The notes: generated by a model from the sequence alone, not told the origin. Positions 41,462 to 51,427 are shown, numbered from the stretch's first letter. The stretch is 64,000 nt of DNA from Methylocystis sp. KS32 (GCA_002862095.1 PHSQ01000005.1:1-64000), one strand, 5' to 3'. Numbers and translations are program-made.

Positions 41462-43297
41462 GTGAACCACCAATCTCTCTCCGCCTTCATCTGGTCCGTC
41501 GCCGACATTTTGCGCGGCGACTACAAGCAGTCCGATTACGGCAAGGTCATCCTGCCCTTCACGGTGCTGCGGCGTCTCGATTGCGTGCTGGAGCCGACCA
41601 AGGCGGCCGTGCTGGCGGAGTTGGCCGAAAAGCAGAAGGCCGGGCTGAACCCCGACCCCTTCCTTCTGCGCAAGGCGGGGCAGAGCTTCTACAACACCTC
41701 GGCCCTCGACATGCGTCGGCTCATGGGCGACCAGGACCACATTCGCGAGAACCTCTTCGCCTATGTGCAGGGCTTCTCGCCCTCCGTGCGCGACATTTTC
41801 GAGCGCTTCGACTTTGCCACGCAGATTGAGCGCCTCGCCAAGAACGGGCTGCTGTATCAGATCGCGGAGAAGTTCGCCGGAATCGACCTTCATCCGGAAG
41901 TCGTCGACAACAGCCAAATGGGCCTCGTCTTCGAGGAACTGATCCGCAAGTTCGCGGAAATCTCCAATGAGACGGCCGGCGAGCATTTCACGCCGCGCGA
42001 GGTCATCCGCCTCATGGTCAATCTGATCTTCGTCGAAGACGACGAGGCGCTGACCAAGCCCGGCGTCGTGCGCACGATCTATGATCCTGCCGCAGGCACT
42101 GGCGGCATGTTGTCGGTCGCCGGCGAGCACCTGGGAGTCATGAACCCCAAGGCGCGGCTCACCATGTTCGGCCAGGAGCTGAACGACGAGTCCTATGCAA
42201 TCTGCAAGGCGGACATGCTCATCAAAGGGCAGGATGTCGCAAACATCATCGCCGGCAACACGCTGTCGGACGACGGTCACGCGAACGCTAAGTTCGACTA
42301 CATGCTGTCGAATCCGCCCTTCGGCGTCGAGTGGAAGAAGGTCGAGAAAGAGGTCCGCAAGGAGCACGACGCCCAAGGCTTCAACGGCCGCTTCGGGCCG
42401 GGGCTGCCGCGCGTCTCCGACGGCTCCATGCTCTTCCTCATGCATCTGCTGTCCAAGATGCGGCCCGCCAAGGATGGCGGCAGCCGCTTCGGGATTGTGC
42501 TGAACGGCTCGCCGCTCTTTACAGGCGGCGCCGGCTCGGGCGAAAGCGAAATCCGTCGTTATGTGCTGGAGAACGATCTCGTCGAGGCGATCATCGGCCT
42601 GCCGACCGACATGTTCTACAACACCGGCATCTCGACCTACGTCTGGATCGTCTCGAACCGAAAGCCCACGCATCGCAAGGGAAAGGTGCAACTCATCGAC
42701 GCCTCGTCCTTCTGGCGCAAGATGCGCAAGAGTCTCGGCTCCAAGCGCAAGGAGATGAGCGAAGAGCAGATTGCCGATGTGACGCGGCTGTTCGGCTCCT
42801 TTGTCGAGGCGCAGCTCGCGACCGTGCTCGATGCTGACGGCAAGGAAGTTTCGCGCGTCGTCGTCGACGCGGGCGACAAAGCTCCACAAGCGCCGGAAGG
42901 CGGCAAGGTGAAACTCGCGCCGCTGTCGCGCATCTTCCCCAATGAAGCTTTCGGCTACCGTACGATCACAGTGGAGCGTCCCTTGCGCGACGAGAAGGGC
43001 AAGATCGTGCTCGGGACGAAAGGAAAGCAGAAGGGCAAGGCGCAGGCTGACAGCTCCCTGCGCGACACCGAGAACGCGCCGCTGTCGGAGGATGTCGACG
43101 CCTATTTCGTGCGCGAGGTTCTGCCGCACGCGCCCGACGCCTGGATCGACACGGAAAAGACGAAGACCGGATACGAGATTCCCTTCAACCGGCATTTTTA
43201 TGTGTTCGAGCCGCCACGCCCGCTGGCCGAGATCGACGCCGAGCTTGCCGAGGTCACGGCGCGCATCAAGGCGATGATCGAAGGGCTCGCGGCATGA
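41462..43297 (+). CDS. hsdM: Type I restriction-modification methyltransferase subunit HsdM (611 aa)
   Basis: The GTG at 41462 was chosen because the protein then begins VNHQSLSAFIWSVADILRGD, the normal HsdM N-terminus. The HsdM_N helical domain covers ~1-140. The N6-adenine methylase domain follows with motif I TIYDPAAGTGGMLSVAGEHL (SAM binding) and motif IV FDYMLSNPPFGVEWKKVEKE (catalytic NPPF). It methylates adenine in the site chosen by HsdS and is part of the restriction complex with HsdR. The gene overlaps hsdS by 4 bp. The methylase looks intact. Confidence 0.95.
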   Translation: MNHQSLSAFIWSVADILRGDYKQSDYGKVILPFTVLRRLDCVLEPTKAAVLAELAEKQKAGLNPDPFLLRKAGQSFYNTSALDMRRLMGDQDHIRENLFAYVQGFSPSVRDIFERFDFATQIERLAKNGLLYQIAEKFAGIDLHPEVVDNSQMGLVFEELIRKFAEISNETAGEHFTPREVIRLMVNLIFVEDDEALTKPGVVRTIYDPAAGTGGMLSVAGEHLGVMNPKARLTMFGQELNDESYAICKADMLIKGQDVANIIAGNTLSDDGHANAKFDYMLSNPPFGVEWKKVEKEVRKEHDAQGFNGRFGPGLPRVSDGSMLFLMHLLSKMRPAKDGGSRFGIVLNGSPLFTGGAGSGESEIRRYVLENDLVEAIIGLPTDMFYNTGISTYVWIVSNRKPTHRKGKVQLIDASSFWRKMRKSLGSKRKEMSEEQIADVTRLFGSFVEAQLATVLDADGKEVSRVVVDAGDKAPQAPEGGKVKLAPLSRIFPNEAFGYRTITVERPLRDEKGKIVLGTKGKQKGKAQADSSLRDTENAPLSEDVDAYFVREVLPHAPDAWIDTEKTKTGYEIPFNRHFYVFEPPRPLAEIDAELAEVTARIKAMIEGLAA

Positions 43298-44264
43298 ATT
43301 TTCCGCGATATGAGTCCTACAAGGACAGCGGTGTCGAATGGCTTGGCGAAGTGCCGAAGCATTGGCGAGTTCTTCCCCTTAAGCGCGATTTAGCGTTTTT
43401 GACCAGTGGATCGCGCGGCTGGGCAGAGCATTATGCCGATGATGGTGCCTTGTTTATACGGATCGGCAATCTCACGCGAGATCGCCTTGATTTGGACTTC
43501 TCCGATATTCAGCGAGTTGCGGTTCCAGCGGGGGCAGAGGGCGAGCGAACCCGGGCAAAACCTGGCGACGTTCTCTTTTCTATAACTGCATATCTTGGGT
43601 CCGTGGCTGTTATCCCCGAAGAGATCGAAACCGCTTATGTGAGCCAACATGTTGCTCTGGCGCGTCTGCGACAGCGGCTCTTCGTTCCGGCATGGGTTGC
43701 GTTGGTTACATTGTCTTTCGTCGGTAAGACCTATCTCGAAATGCAGGGGTATGGAGGCACAAAGATACAACTTAGCCTCGATGACATCGCAAATATGCTC
43801 ATCACCGCTCCACCAATTTCTGAACAAACCGCGGTCATCGCCTTCCTCGACCGCGAGACGGCGAAGATCGACGCGCTGGTGGAGGAGCAACAGCGGCTGA
43901 TTGCGCTGCTCAAGGAGAAGCGGCAGGCCGTCATCTCCCACGCCGTTACCAAGGGCCTCGACCCCAACGCGCCGATGAAGGACAGCGGCGTCGAATGGCT
44001 CGGCGAAGTGCCTGCGCATTGGGAGGTGCTGTCCTTGACGAAAGTGACTGTCGATAAGTGTGATGGACCTTTCGGTTCGGGCCTCAAGTCAGAACATTAT
44101 ACCGACGAAGGGGTCCGAGTTGTACGATTGCAGAATATTCGCGAGAGCGGCTTTGACGGCACGGACGCCGCCTTTATCGGGGAAAGCTACTACTGGCCGC
44201 CGTCATTGCTTTTGACGGTGAGTTCTGAATCTCTGTCGCTGCGCATCAGCGATGGAGGTGATTC

Positions 44265-45418
44265 GTGGCCGGGAAAGAGATCGCCGTCAAGAAATACGTG
44301 GTTCGCTTGAGCGCGGAGGAGCGTGAGAAACTCTCGGAGTTCATCCGCTCCGGGCATCGTTCGGCGCAGTTGTCGACGAAGGCGCGCATCCTGCTGAAGG
44401 CCGATGTGTCGGACGCCGGCGAAGGCTGGAGCGACAGCGAGATTTCCGCCGCTTTGGACACCAGCGTCGCTAACGTCGAGCGGACGCGCCGCCAATTGGT
44501 GGAGGAAGGGTTCGAGGCGGTATTGACGCGCAAATACAATCCGCGCTCTGCGCCGCGTCGAATTTTCGATGGCGTAGCGGAAGCCAAGCTGATTGCGCTG
44601 GCCTGCGGGCCGGCGCCGGCGGGTTACGCCCGATGGACGCTGAGCCTGCTCGAACAGAAGGTCGTCGAGCTGAATATCGTCGCCAAGGCCAGCGACAACA
44701 CGATCGGACGCACGCTCAAAAAAACATTCTCAAGCCGCATCTTAAGCAGCAATGGGTGATCCCGCCGCACGCCAACGCGGGCTTCGTCGCCGCGATGGAA
44801 GACGTGCTGGAGGTCTATCAACGGCCGCATGATCGGCAGCATCCCGTAGTGTGCCTCGACGAGACGACAAAGCAAATGATCGCCGAGACGCGCGCGCCCA
44901 TTCCCGCCGCGCCCGGACGCAAGGCGCGCCACGATTACGAATACGAGCGCAATGGCGTGGCCAGCCTGTTCATGATGTTCGCGCCGCTGGAAGGCTGGCG
45001 CTGCGTCAAGGTCGCCGACCGCCACGCCGCCATTGACTACGCGCATGTCCTCAAAGAACTATCCGATACGCATTTCCCTGACGCGACGAAGATCGTGCTG
45101 GTGCAGGACAACCTCTCGACGCACGTGCCGGCATCGCTCTACGCCGCCTTTCCCGCCGCCGAGGCGCGACGGCTCGTCGAGCGCTTCGAATGGCATTTCA
45201 CGCCCAAGCATGGAAGCTGGCTCGACATGGCAGAGTCTGAGCTCGCCGTCCTTGCAACTCAATGCCTCGATCGCCGCATCCCCGACAAGGCGACACTGAT
45301 TGCGGAAGTCGCCGCATGGCAAAACAATCGCAACAAGCGCTGCATGAAAGCCGACTGGCAGTTCACGACCGAAGACGCCCGCGTTAAGCTGAAAACCCTA
45401 TACCCTCAGTTCGAATGA
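44265..45418 (+). CDS. IS630-family transposase, two frames joined by a -1 frameshift
   Basis: The first frame (44265-44759) has the HTH part (KKYVVRLSAEEREKLSEFIR; LDTSVANVERTRRQLVEEGF). The second (to 45418) continues from KNILKPHLKQQWVIPPHANA with the DDE catalytic region: PVVCLDETTKQMIAET, KIVLVQDNLSTHVPASLY and FTPKHGSWLDMAESELAV. They join at a seven-A run followed by C (44718-44725, A-AAA-AAC type), a classic -1 slippery site used by IS630-like elements, so this is likely programmed frameshifting and not a mutation. If so, the transposase may be active. Confidence 0.82.
44718..44725 (+). promoter_or_regulatory. Slippery heptamer for -1 frameshifting in IS630 transposase
   Basis: The run AAAAAAAC sits where the two transposase frames must join: the upper frame reads LKKTF, and after slipping back one base LKKNI, the family sequence. 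No stem-loop downstream was mapped. Confidence 0.7.
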
Positions 45419-45907
45419 CTCGGGCCACTACCGGGACGAACTCGGTGGCCATGACGTTGTGAGTGGCGACGTGCTCGTCGCAGGCCTTGGGGACGAAAAG
45501 AACACGGTCGGGCGGGCTTGCGTCGCCCCCTCTGGGATCGAGCCTGCAATGGTGAAAGCCGATTGCTTTCGCTTTCGTGTCGATTCATCGACCGCCTTAC
45601 CCAAATTTGTCGCAACGGCATTAACCGCCGGATCGGCCTTTGATGCTGGTATCCTGTCGTCGGGCTCGACGAGGTCTCGCATCCCACTTTCGGTAATGGC
45701 GACGAGAAAGCTCGCTCTTCCTCCTCTATCGGAACAATCCGTCATCCTTGAATTTCTTGACGGCCTGACGCGAGGCATTGACGCGCTCCTTGCCGAATCC
45801 GAATCCGCCATCTCCCTCCTGGAAGAACGCCGCAGCGCCCTGATCTCCGCCGCTGTCACCGGCAAGATCGACGTGCGCGGCCTTGCGCCCTCGCAAGCGG
45901 AGGCGGC

Positions 45908-46786
45908 ATGAAGCTCGGCGATATTTGCTCCGCTCCATGTTTTAGGTCTGCGTCGGATTTTATTATCCCCCGCCCAGGCTGCTCGCAGGAACAGCTTGAA
46001 TTTGCGCACGAGTCAGGCCGCAGATTTTACGCTGTTCTACTAAGCAATCATCCGAGTGCCAGCTCGGTAAATCCGAGAGTGGCCATTGTGGGCTTATCGC
46101 CAGCGGGCAATCAGATCGAGCAGTTCGTGACGGCATATAATGAGACGGGCTCATACTCGGACGCATCAGTCGCCGCAGCATTCGCCGGGCTTGCACCGGA
46201 CATTATCGGGATGTTCAAGGGGCTTGGACTTGCTCAGCGGATGGGCCTGAACTTCAATCGCGCCGACACCCTGGCGGGTCATCCCGACATTTTCGCCACG
46301 TCGTTGGTGGCTTGCGCGTCGCTAACCTCGAACCTCAGCTCTGACGATTTCGATCCCTCGGCACACACCGCAGCGCGCGAATGCGCGAGTCGGCGTTTTC
46401 TAGGCCAAGTCCTCAACCCGAAGTTCAGCCGCCTCACGCACATCTTTATTCTTGGTGCAAAAGGTTGGGCGGCAGTGGAAGGGATCAGGACAGATTCTGG
46501 CGCGACAGTGCTCGAAGCATTGCGCAAAGCCGGAAAAACCGTTCTTAACTTGCCGCATCCAAGCGGACAGAACCAGGAATACGTGCGACTTGCTTCGCTC
46601 CATGCAGCCCAGTTCCCTTCCTGCGAGCGCTATGTCATGGAGAAATGGCTTGAATACCAATTGAAGCCACCGCGTCGGGGACGCTCAAAGGAGCCAGAAG
46701 CCAAATACAAAGCTAAGCGAATAACGGTCTGGAACACGATCAACACGCTTCGGAGAGAGATTTCCCGAATTGGGGGCGTTGGATGA
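45908..46786 (+). CDS. Uracil-DNA-glycosylase-superfamily-like protein embedded in the type I RM operon (292 aa)
   Basis: After an N-terminal ~55 residues, PRVAIVGLSPAGNQIEQFVT resembles UDG motif A (glycine-rich, water-activating loop), and KTVLNLPHPSGQNQEYVRLA resembles motif B (HPS...N). A C-terminal basic tail (PPRRGRSKEPEAKYKAKRIT) suggests DNA binding. UDG-fold enzymes excise modified bases. The gene starts with a 4-bp overlap with hsdS (ATGA) and its own stop overlaps the original hsdR start (ATGA at 46783-46786), so it is an integral operon member. Its substrate is unknown. Confidence 0.65.
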   Translation: MKLGDICSAPCFRSASDFIIPRPGCSQEQLEFAHESGRRFYAVLLSNHPSASSVNPRVAIVGLSPAGNQIEQFVTAYNETGSYSDASVAAAFAGLAPDIIGMFKGLGLAQRMGLNFNRADTLAGHPDIFATSLVACASLTSNLSSDDFDPSAHTAARECASRRFLGQVLNPKFSRLTHIFILGAKGWAAVEGIRTDSGATVLEALRKAGKTVLNLPHPSGQNQEYVRLASLHAAQFPSCERYVMEKWLEYQLKPPRRGRSKEPEAKYKAKRITVWNTINTLRREISRIGGVG

Positions 46787-46839
46787 GCCTGAACCGCGCC
46801 GGGATTGCCGGAGGCTCCAACCCTTGAGAGGATGGAGCC

Positions 46840-47175
46840 ATGGATACGAAGAAGAAGACATCGAACAGATTTTCACCTGAGGTTCGGGAACGGGCAGTTC
46901 GGATGGTGCTCGAGCACCGCGGCGATCATGCCTCGCAATGGGCGGCGATCGCCTCGATCGCGGCGAAGATTGGCTGCACGGGCGAGACGTTGCGGAACTG
47001 GGTCCGCCAGGCAGAGCGCGACTCGGGCGCCCGCCCTGGCGCGACGACGGATGAACGCGAGCGGATCAAGGCGCTGGAGCGCGAGAACCGCGAGCTGCGG
47101 CAGGCCAATGAGATCCTGCGAAAGGCGTCGGCTTATTTTGCGGCGGCGGAGCTCGACCGCCGCTCGAAACAATGA
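46840..47175 (+). CDS. IS3-family transposase OrfA (111 aa)
   Basis: The N-terminal HTH ([20 protein letters not shown], then [20 protein letters not shown]) and the leucine-zipper-like helix ([20 protein letters not shown]) are typical of IS3 OrfA. It overlaps orfB by 4 bp (ATGA), so OrfB may be made by coupling or by frameshifting near the end. Confidence 0.93.
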   Translation: MDTKKKTSNRFSPEVRERAVRMVLEHRGDHASQWAAIASIAAKIGCTGETLRNWVRQAERDSGARPGATTDERERIKALERENRELRQANEILRKASAYFAAAELDRRSKQ

Positions 47176-48077
47176 TCGCCTTCATCGACGATCAGCGGGA
47201 CAAGCATGGGGTCGAGCCGATCTGCAAGCTCTTGCCGATTGCCCCTTCCACCTATTGGGCGCATGCGGCGCGCCGGCGCGACCCCGCGAAAGCGTCGGCC
47301 CGGGCGCGTCGGGATGTGAACCTTCGCAAGGAGATACGGCGCGTCTACGACGAGAACTTCCAGGTCTATGGCGTGCGCAAGGTGTGGAAGCAGTTGGACC
47401 GCGAGGGCGAAAAGGTCGCGCGCTGTACGGTGGCGCGGCTTATGCGGAGCATGGGGTTGCAAGGGATCGTGCGTGGGAGGCCGGTCAAAACGACGGTGAG
47501 CGACCGCAAGGCTCCATGCCCGCTCGACAAGGTGAACCGGCAATTTCGGGCCAAGCGGCCGAATGCGCTGTGGCTCTCCGATTTCACTTATGTTTCGACT
47601 TGGCAAGGCTTCGTCTATGTGGCTTTCGTGATCGACGCCTTCGCTCGGCGGATCGTCGGCTGGCGCGCCTCGCGCACGGCGCATGCGGGCTTCGTGCTCG
47701 ACGCGCTCGAGCAGGCGCTGCATGATCGTCGGCCGGTTCACGGCGGTGGCCTCGTCCATCATAGCGACCGCGGCGTTCAATACGTCTCTATAAAATACAC
47801 AGAGCGCCTCGCCGAGGCCGGCGTCGAGCCCTCGGTCGGCAGCGTCGGAGACAGCTACGACAACGCGCTCGCCGAGACGATCAACGGACTCTACAAGGCC
47901 GAGCTGATCTGGCGAAAGGGGCCGTGGCGAAACTTCGAGGCGATCGAGTTCGCCACGCTCGAATGGGTCGACTGGTTCAACAATCGCAGACTGCTCGAGC
48001 CGATCGGAAACATTCCGCCGGCAGAAGCCGAAGCGCGCTACTATGCGCAAATCGAGGGACGCGCCTTGGCGGCGTGA
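47172..48077 (+). CDS. IS3-family transposase OrfB (301 aa), integrase catalytic domain
   Basis: The DDE integrase core is complete: [20 protein letters not shown] (first Asp), [20 protein letters not shown] (second Asp) and [20 protein letters not shown] (Glu), preceded by an HTH_21 region ([20 protein letters not shown]). The stop codon overlaps the GTG that now opens hsdR (GTGA at 48074-48077). Confidence 0.95.
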   Translation: MIAFIDDQRDKHGVEPICKLLPIAPSTYWAHAARRRDPAKASARARRDVNLRKEIRRVYDENFQVYGVRKVWKQLDREGEKVARCTVARLMRSMGLQGIVRGRPVKTTVSDRKAPCPLDKVNRQFRAKRPNALWLSDFTYVSTWQGFVYVAFVIDAFARRIVGWRASRTAHAGFVLDALEQALHDRRPVHGGGLVHHSDRGVQYVSIKYTERLAEAGVEPSVGSVGDSYDNALAETINGLYKAELIWRKGPWRNFEAIEFATLEWVDWFNNRRLLEPIGNIPPAEAEARYYAQIEGRALAA

Positions 48078-51000
48078 CTCAAACGAAATGGCCTCCGGCA
48101 ATCCCGGCGCGGTTCAGCCTCCACAAGGAGATCAGCTTCGAGGACGAAGTCTGCGACAGCCTCGCCGCAAGCGGCTGGCTTTATGAGGTCGGCGCGGCGG
48201 CGCGTTATGATCGCCCCCGCGCCTTGTTCGCCCCCGATCTCGTCGCCTGGTTAGAGGCCACGCAGCCAAAGGCATGGGAGACACTGACAAAGAACCACGG
48301 CGCCGCAGCCGAGAGCGTGCTGCTGGATCGCGTCCGCAAGCAACTTGACGACCGCGGCGCGCTGGATGTGCTGCGGCACGGGATCGAGATGATCGGCCTG
48401 CGTGCGCCTCTGACGCTGGCTCAGTTCAGGCCGGCGCTGGCGATGAACGCCGATATTCTGACGCGTTACGCCGCCAACCGCCTGCGCGTTGTCCGACAGG
48501 TTCATTATTCGACGGCGAACGAGAACGCGATCGATCTCGTGCTGTTTCTGAATGGACTGCCCGTCGCGACCGTCGAACTGAAGACGGATTTCACCCAGAG
48601 CGTTCAAGACGCGATCGACCAATATCGCTTCGATCGTCACCCCAGGCCCAAGGGCCAGAATGCGGAGCCGCTGCTCGCCTTCCCGAGCGGAGCGCTCGTC
48701 CACTTCGCGGTGAGCAACAGCGAAGTCCATATGACCACGCGGCTCGACGGCCCGCAGACGCGCTTTCTCCCCTTCAACAAGGGCGACCAAGGCGGCAAGG
48801 GCAATCCGCCGAACCCGAACGACCACCCCACAAGTTATCTCTGGGAGGAAATCTGGCGGCGGGATTCCTGGCTCGAAATCCTCGGCCGCTACATCGTTAC
48901 GCAGCGCAACGAGAAGAAGCAGATCAAGTCGATCATCTTCCCGCGCTACCATCAACTCGATGCGACGCGGCGGCTCGTGCAGGCGGTCCTGACGGAAGGC
49001 GCCGGCGGCAAATATCTGATCCAGCACTCGGCGGGGTCGGGCAAAACCAACTCCATCGCGTGGTCTGCCCATTTCCTCGCGGACCTGCACGACGCCAAGA
49101 ACGACAAACTGTTCTCGACCGTTATCGTCGTTTCCGACCGCAATGTGATCGACGGGCAACTGCAAGAAGCGCTGGCGGATTTCGAGCGCACCAAGGGCGT
49201 GGTGGCGACAATCAAGAGCGAGGGCGCCAGCAAGAGCGTTCAGCTCGCTGAGGCGCTGGCCCAGGGCAAAAAAATCATCGTCTGCACGATCCAGACCTTC
49301 CCCTTCGCCTTGGAGGCGGTGCGCGAACAGGCCGCTACGCAGGGCAAGAGGTTCGCCGTTATCGCCGACGAAGCCCATTCCTCGCAGACCGGCGAGACCG
49401 CCGCGATGCTCAAGAAAGTGCTCTCGCAGGAAGAGATCGCGGCCCTTGAGGATGGGGGCGAAATCAGCGCCGAGGACGTTCTCGCCGCGCAAATGGCCGC
49501 CCGCGCCAGCGAGACCGGCATAACCTATGTCGCGTTCACGGCGACGCCGAAGACCAAGACGCTGGAGCTTTTCGGCCGCCGGCCGAGGCCGAGCGAACCC
49601 GCCGGCCCGCATAACCTGCCTCAAGCCTTCCACGTCTATTCAATGCGGCAGGCGATCGAGGAGGGCTTCATCCTCGACGTGCTCAAGAACTATACGCCCT
49701 ACCGGCTCGCCTTCCGCCTCGCCAGCGGCGGCAAGGAATGGGACGACAAAGAGGTTGAGCGCGATGCCGCGATGAAGGGCATCATGAGCTGGGTGCGGCT
49801 GCACCCCTACAACATCAGCCAGAAGGTCCAGATCGTCGTCGAACATTTCCGCGAGAACGTCGCGCCGCTACTCGACGGCAGGGCGAAGGCGATGGTGGTT
49901 TTGGCGAGCCGCAAGGAGGCCGTCCGCTGGCAGATCGCGATAACGAAATACATCAAGTCCAAAGGCTATAAGATCGGCGCGCTGGTGGCCTTTTCCGGCG
50001 AAGTCAACGATGCGGAGTCCGGTCCCGACCCCTTCACCGAAACCAGCAAGGAGCTGAACCCGACCTTGAGCGGGCGCGACATCGCCGAAGCGTTCAAGGG
50101 GCCGGATTATCAGCTCCTGCTCGTCGCCAATAAATTTCAGACCGGGTTCGACCAGCCTCTGCTCTGCGGCATGTATGTCGACCGGCGGCTCGCCGGCATT
50201 CAGGCCGTGCAGACGCTCTCCCGGCTCAATCGGGCGCATGAGGGCAAGGACACGACCTACGTCCTGGACTTCATGAACAGCGCCGAGGACATCCTGAAAG
50301 CGTTCAAGACCTATTACGAGACAGCGGAACTTGAGGCCGTCACCGACCCGAACCTCGTCTATAACCTTCGGGCGAAACTCGACGCGACGGGCTACTACGA
50401 CGATTTCGAGGTTGATCGCGTTGCAGCGATCGAGGTGGACCCAAAATCTCGGCAGGGAGACCTCGTAGCCGCCATCAACCCGGTCGCGGACCGCTTGCTC
50501 AAACGCTTCAAGAGCGCGCGGGAGCGGATGATCGCCGCTCGCGAGCGAGGAGACGACAACAGTGCGAGACAGGCCCAGGACGAGATCGAGGCGCTTGTTC
50601 TGTTCAAGAACGACATGGGCGCGTTTCAGCGGATGTATAGCTTCCTGTCGCAAATGTTCGACTATGGCTCCACGGCCATAGAGAAGCGCTTCATCTTCTA
50701 TCGGCGCCTGACGCCGCTGCTGGAGTTCGGCCGCGAGCGTGAGGGAGTAGACCTCAGTCAGGTCAAGCTGACGCACCACAGCTTGAAGTCGCAGGGTAAG
50801 CAGGCTCTGGCCCTGGGCGGCGGCGACGCTCCCAAGCTCGCGCCCCTGACGGAAGCGGGGTCGGGCGCGATCAACGAAAAAGAGAAGGCGCGGCTGGCCG
50901 AGATTATCGAGCGCGTGAACGGCCTGTTCGAGGGCGACCTGACCGATGACGACCAGCTCGTCTACGTGAACAACGTCATCAAGGGGAAGCTTCTCGAATC

Positions 51001-51259
51001 CGAGGAGCTGGTCACGCAGGCCGCCAACAACACGAAGGCACAGTTCGCCAATTCGCCGACGCTCTCCACGGAGATCATGAACGCGATCATGGACGCCCTT
51101 GCGGCGCACAGCACCATGAGCAAGCAGGCGCTCGAATCGGATCGGGTTCGTGAGGGTCTGAAGGAAGTGCTGCTCGGGCCGGCGGAGCTTTACGAGGCGC
51201 TGAGGGCAAAGGCGGGTCAGCCGCATTCCGGAACCAGTTCTCGGCCAGAACGGAATTGA
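48074..51259 (+). CDS. hsdR: Type I restriction endonuclease subunit HsdR (1061 aa) with IS-derived N-terminus
   Basis: HsdR is an ATP-dependent translocase and nuclease. The N-terminal nuclease domain has NENAIDLVLFLNGLPVATVE and LKTDFTQSVQDAIDQYRFDR (catalytic D...ExK). Helicase motifs are YLIQHSAGSGKTNSIAWSAH (Walker A), RFAVIADEAHSSQTGETAAM (DEAH) and TYVAFTATPKTKTLELFGRR. The original start was ATG at 46783 (MSLHKEISFEDEV), seven bases before the IS3 insertion. The frame is now open from within the IS, and GTG at 48074, overlapping the orfB stop, supplies an in-frame start that adds about 14 IS-coded residues before SLHKE. HsdR is therefore probably still expressible. Confidence 0.9.
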   Translation: MTQTKWPPAIPARFSLHKEISFEDEVCDSLAASGWLYEVGAAARYDRPRALFAPDLVAWLEATQPKAWETLTKNHGAAAESVLLDRVRKQLDDRGALDVLRHGIEMIGLRAPLTLAQFRPALAMNADILTRYAANRLRVVRQVHYSTANENAIDLVLFLNGLPVATVELKTDFTQSVQDAIDQYRFDRHPRPKGQNAEPLLAFPSGALVHFAVSNSEVHMTTRLDGPQTRFLPFNKGDQGGKGNPPNPNDHPTSYLWEEIWRRDSWLEILGRYIVTQRNEKKQIKSIIFPRYHQLDATRRLVQAVLTEGAGGKYLIQHSAGSGKTNSIAWSAHFLADLHDAKNDKLFSTVIVVSDRNVIDGQLQEALADFERTKGVVATIKSEGASKSVQLAEALAQGKKIIVCTIQTFPFALEAVREQAATQGKRFAVIADEAHSSQTGETAAMLKKVLSQEEIAALEDGGEISAEDVLAAQMAARASETGITYVAFTATPKTKTLELFGRRPRPSEPAGPHNLPQAFHVYSMRQAIEEGFILDVLKNYTPYRLAFRLASGGKEWDDKEVERDAAMKGIMSWVRLHPYNISQKVQIVVEHFRENVAPLLDGRAKAMVVLASRKEAVRWQIAITKYIKSKGYKIGALVAFSGEVNDAESGPDPFTETSKELNPTLSGRDIAEAFKGPDYQLLLVANKFQTGFDQPLLCGMYVDRRLAGIQAVQTLSRLNRAHEGKDTTYVLDFMNSAEDILKAFKTYYETAELEAVTDPNLVYNLRAKLDATGYYDDFEVDRVAAIEVDPKSRQGDLVAAINPVADRLLKRFKSARERMIAARERGDDNSARQAQDEIEALVLFKNDMGAFQRMYSFLSQMFDYGSTAIEKRFIFYRRLTPLLEFGREREGVDLSQVKLTHHSLKSQGKQALALGGGDAPKLAPLTEAGSGAINEKEKARLAEIIERVNGLFEGDLTDDDQLVYVNNVIKGKLLESEELVTQAANNTKAQFANSPTLSTEIMNAIMDALAAHSTMSKQALESDRVREGLKEVLLGPAELYEALRAKAGQPHSGTSSRPERN

Positions 51260-51427
51260 CAACGCCCTCAACCGTCGCTCTGGTTGTGTATGCTCTGGTT
51301 GCCGAAATACGAGAAATTTCGCCTGCGTTCGCCGTGGCCGTCCGTGCGCAAACAGAAAGACTGGTCCGCTTGCGGCGGCCTGACGGCCGTCAATGTTCGC
51401 CAACGTTCGCCTCAAGCCGACAAATCT

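Larger units (their letters stand above)
44193..45428 (+). mobile_element. IS630-family element inserted in hsdS
   Basis: 1236 bp flanked by a TA duplication (44191-44192 and 45429-45430), the target used by IS630/Tc1-type elements. Imperfect terminal inverted repeats (TGGCC and GTCATT blocks) start CTGGCCGCCGTCATT on the left and GTGGCCCGAGTCATT on the right (complement). It encodes one transposase in two frames. Confidence 0.88.
43294..45911 (+). pseudogene. hsdS: Type I specificity subunit HsdS, interrupted by IS630
   Basis: The 5' part (43294-44192) encodes a full first target-recognition domain and the central conserved helix region (SEQTAVIAFLDRETAKIDAL, then RLIALLKEKRQAVISHAVT) followed by the second repeat DSGVEWLGEVPAHWEVLSL. 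The frame is broken in the second TRD at GESYY by the IS630 element (44193-45428, TA duplicated). The 3' part resumes at 45431 and in the original frame gives CRDELGG..GDVLVAGLGDE to the last conserved region (SEQSVILEFLDGLTRGIDAL, LLEERRSALISAAVTGKID). Removing the element and one TA restores the open frame exactly. The present 5' product ends in IS sequence at 44310 and may act as a half-specificity subunit. Confidence 0.93.
46790..48116 (+). mobile_element. IS3-family element inserted at the start of hsdR
   Basis: 1327 bp with perfect 26-bp terminal inverted repeats (46790-46815 and 48091-48116, beginning TGAACCGCGCCGGGATTGCC) and a 3-bp target duplication GCC (46787-46789 and 48117-48119). 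It encodes intact orfA and orfB. Such perfect ends suggest a recent insertion. Confidence 0.95.
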
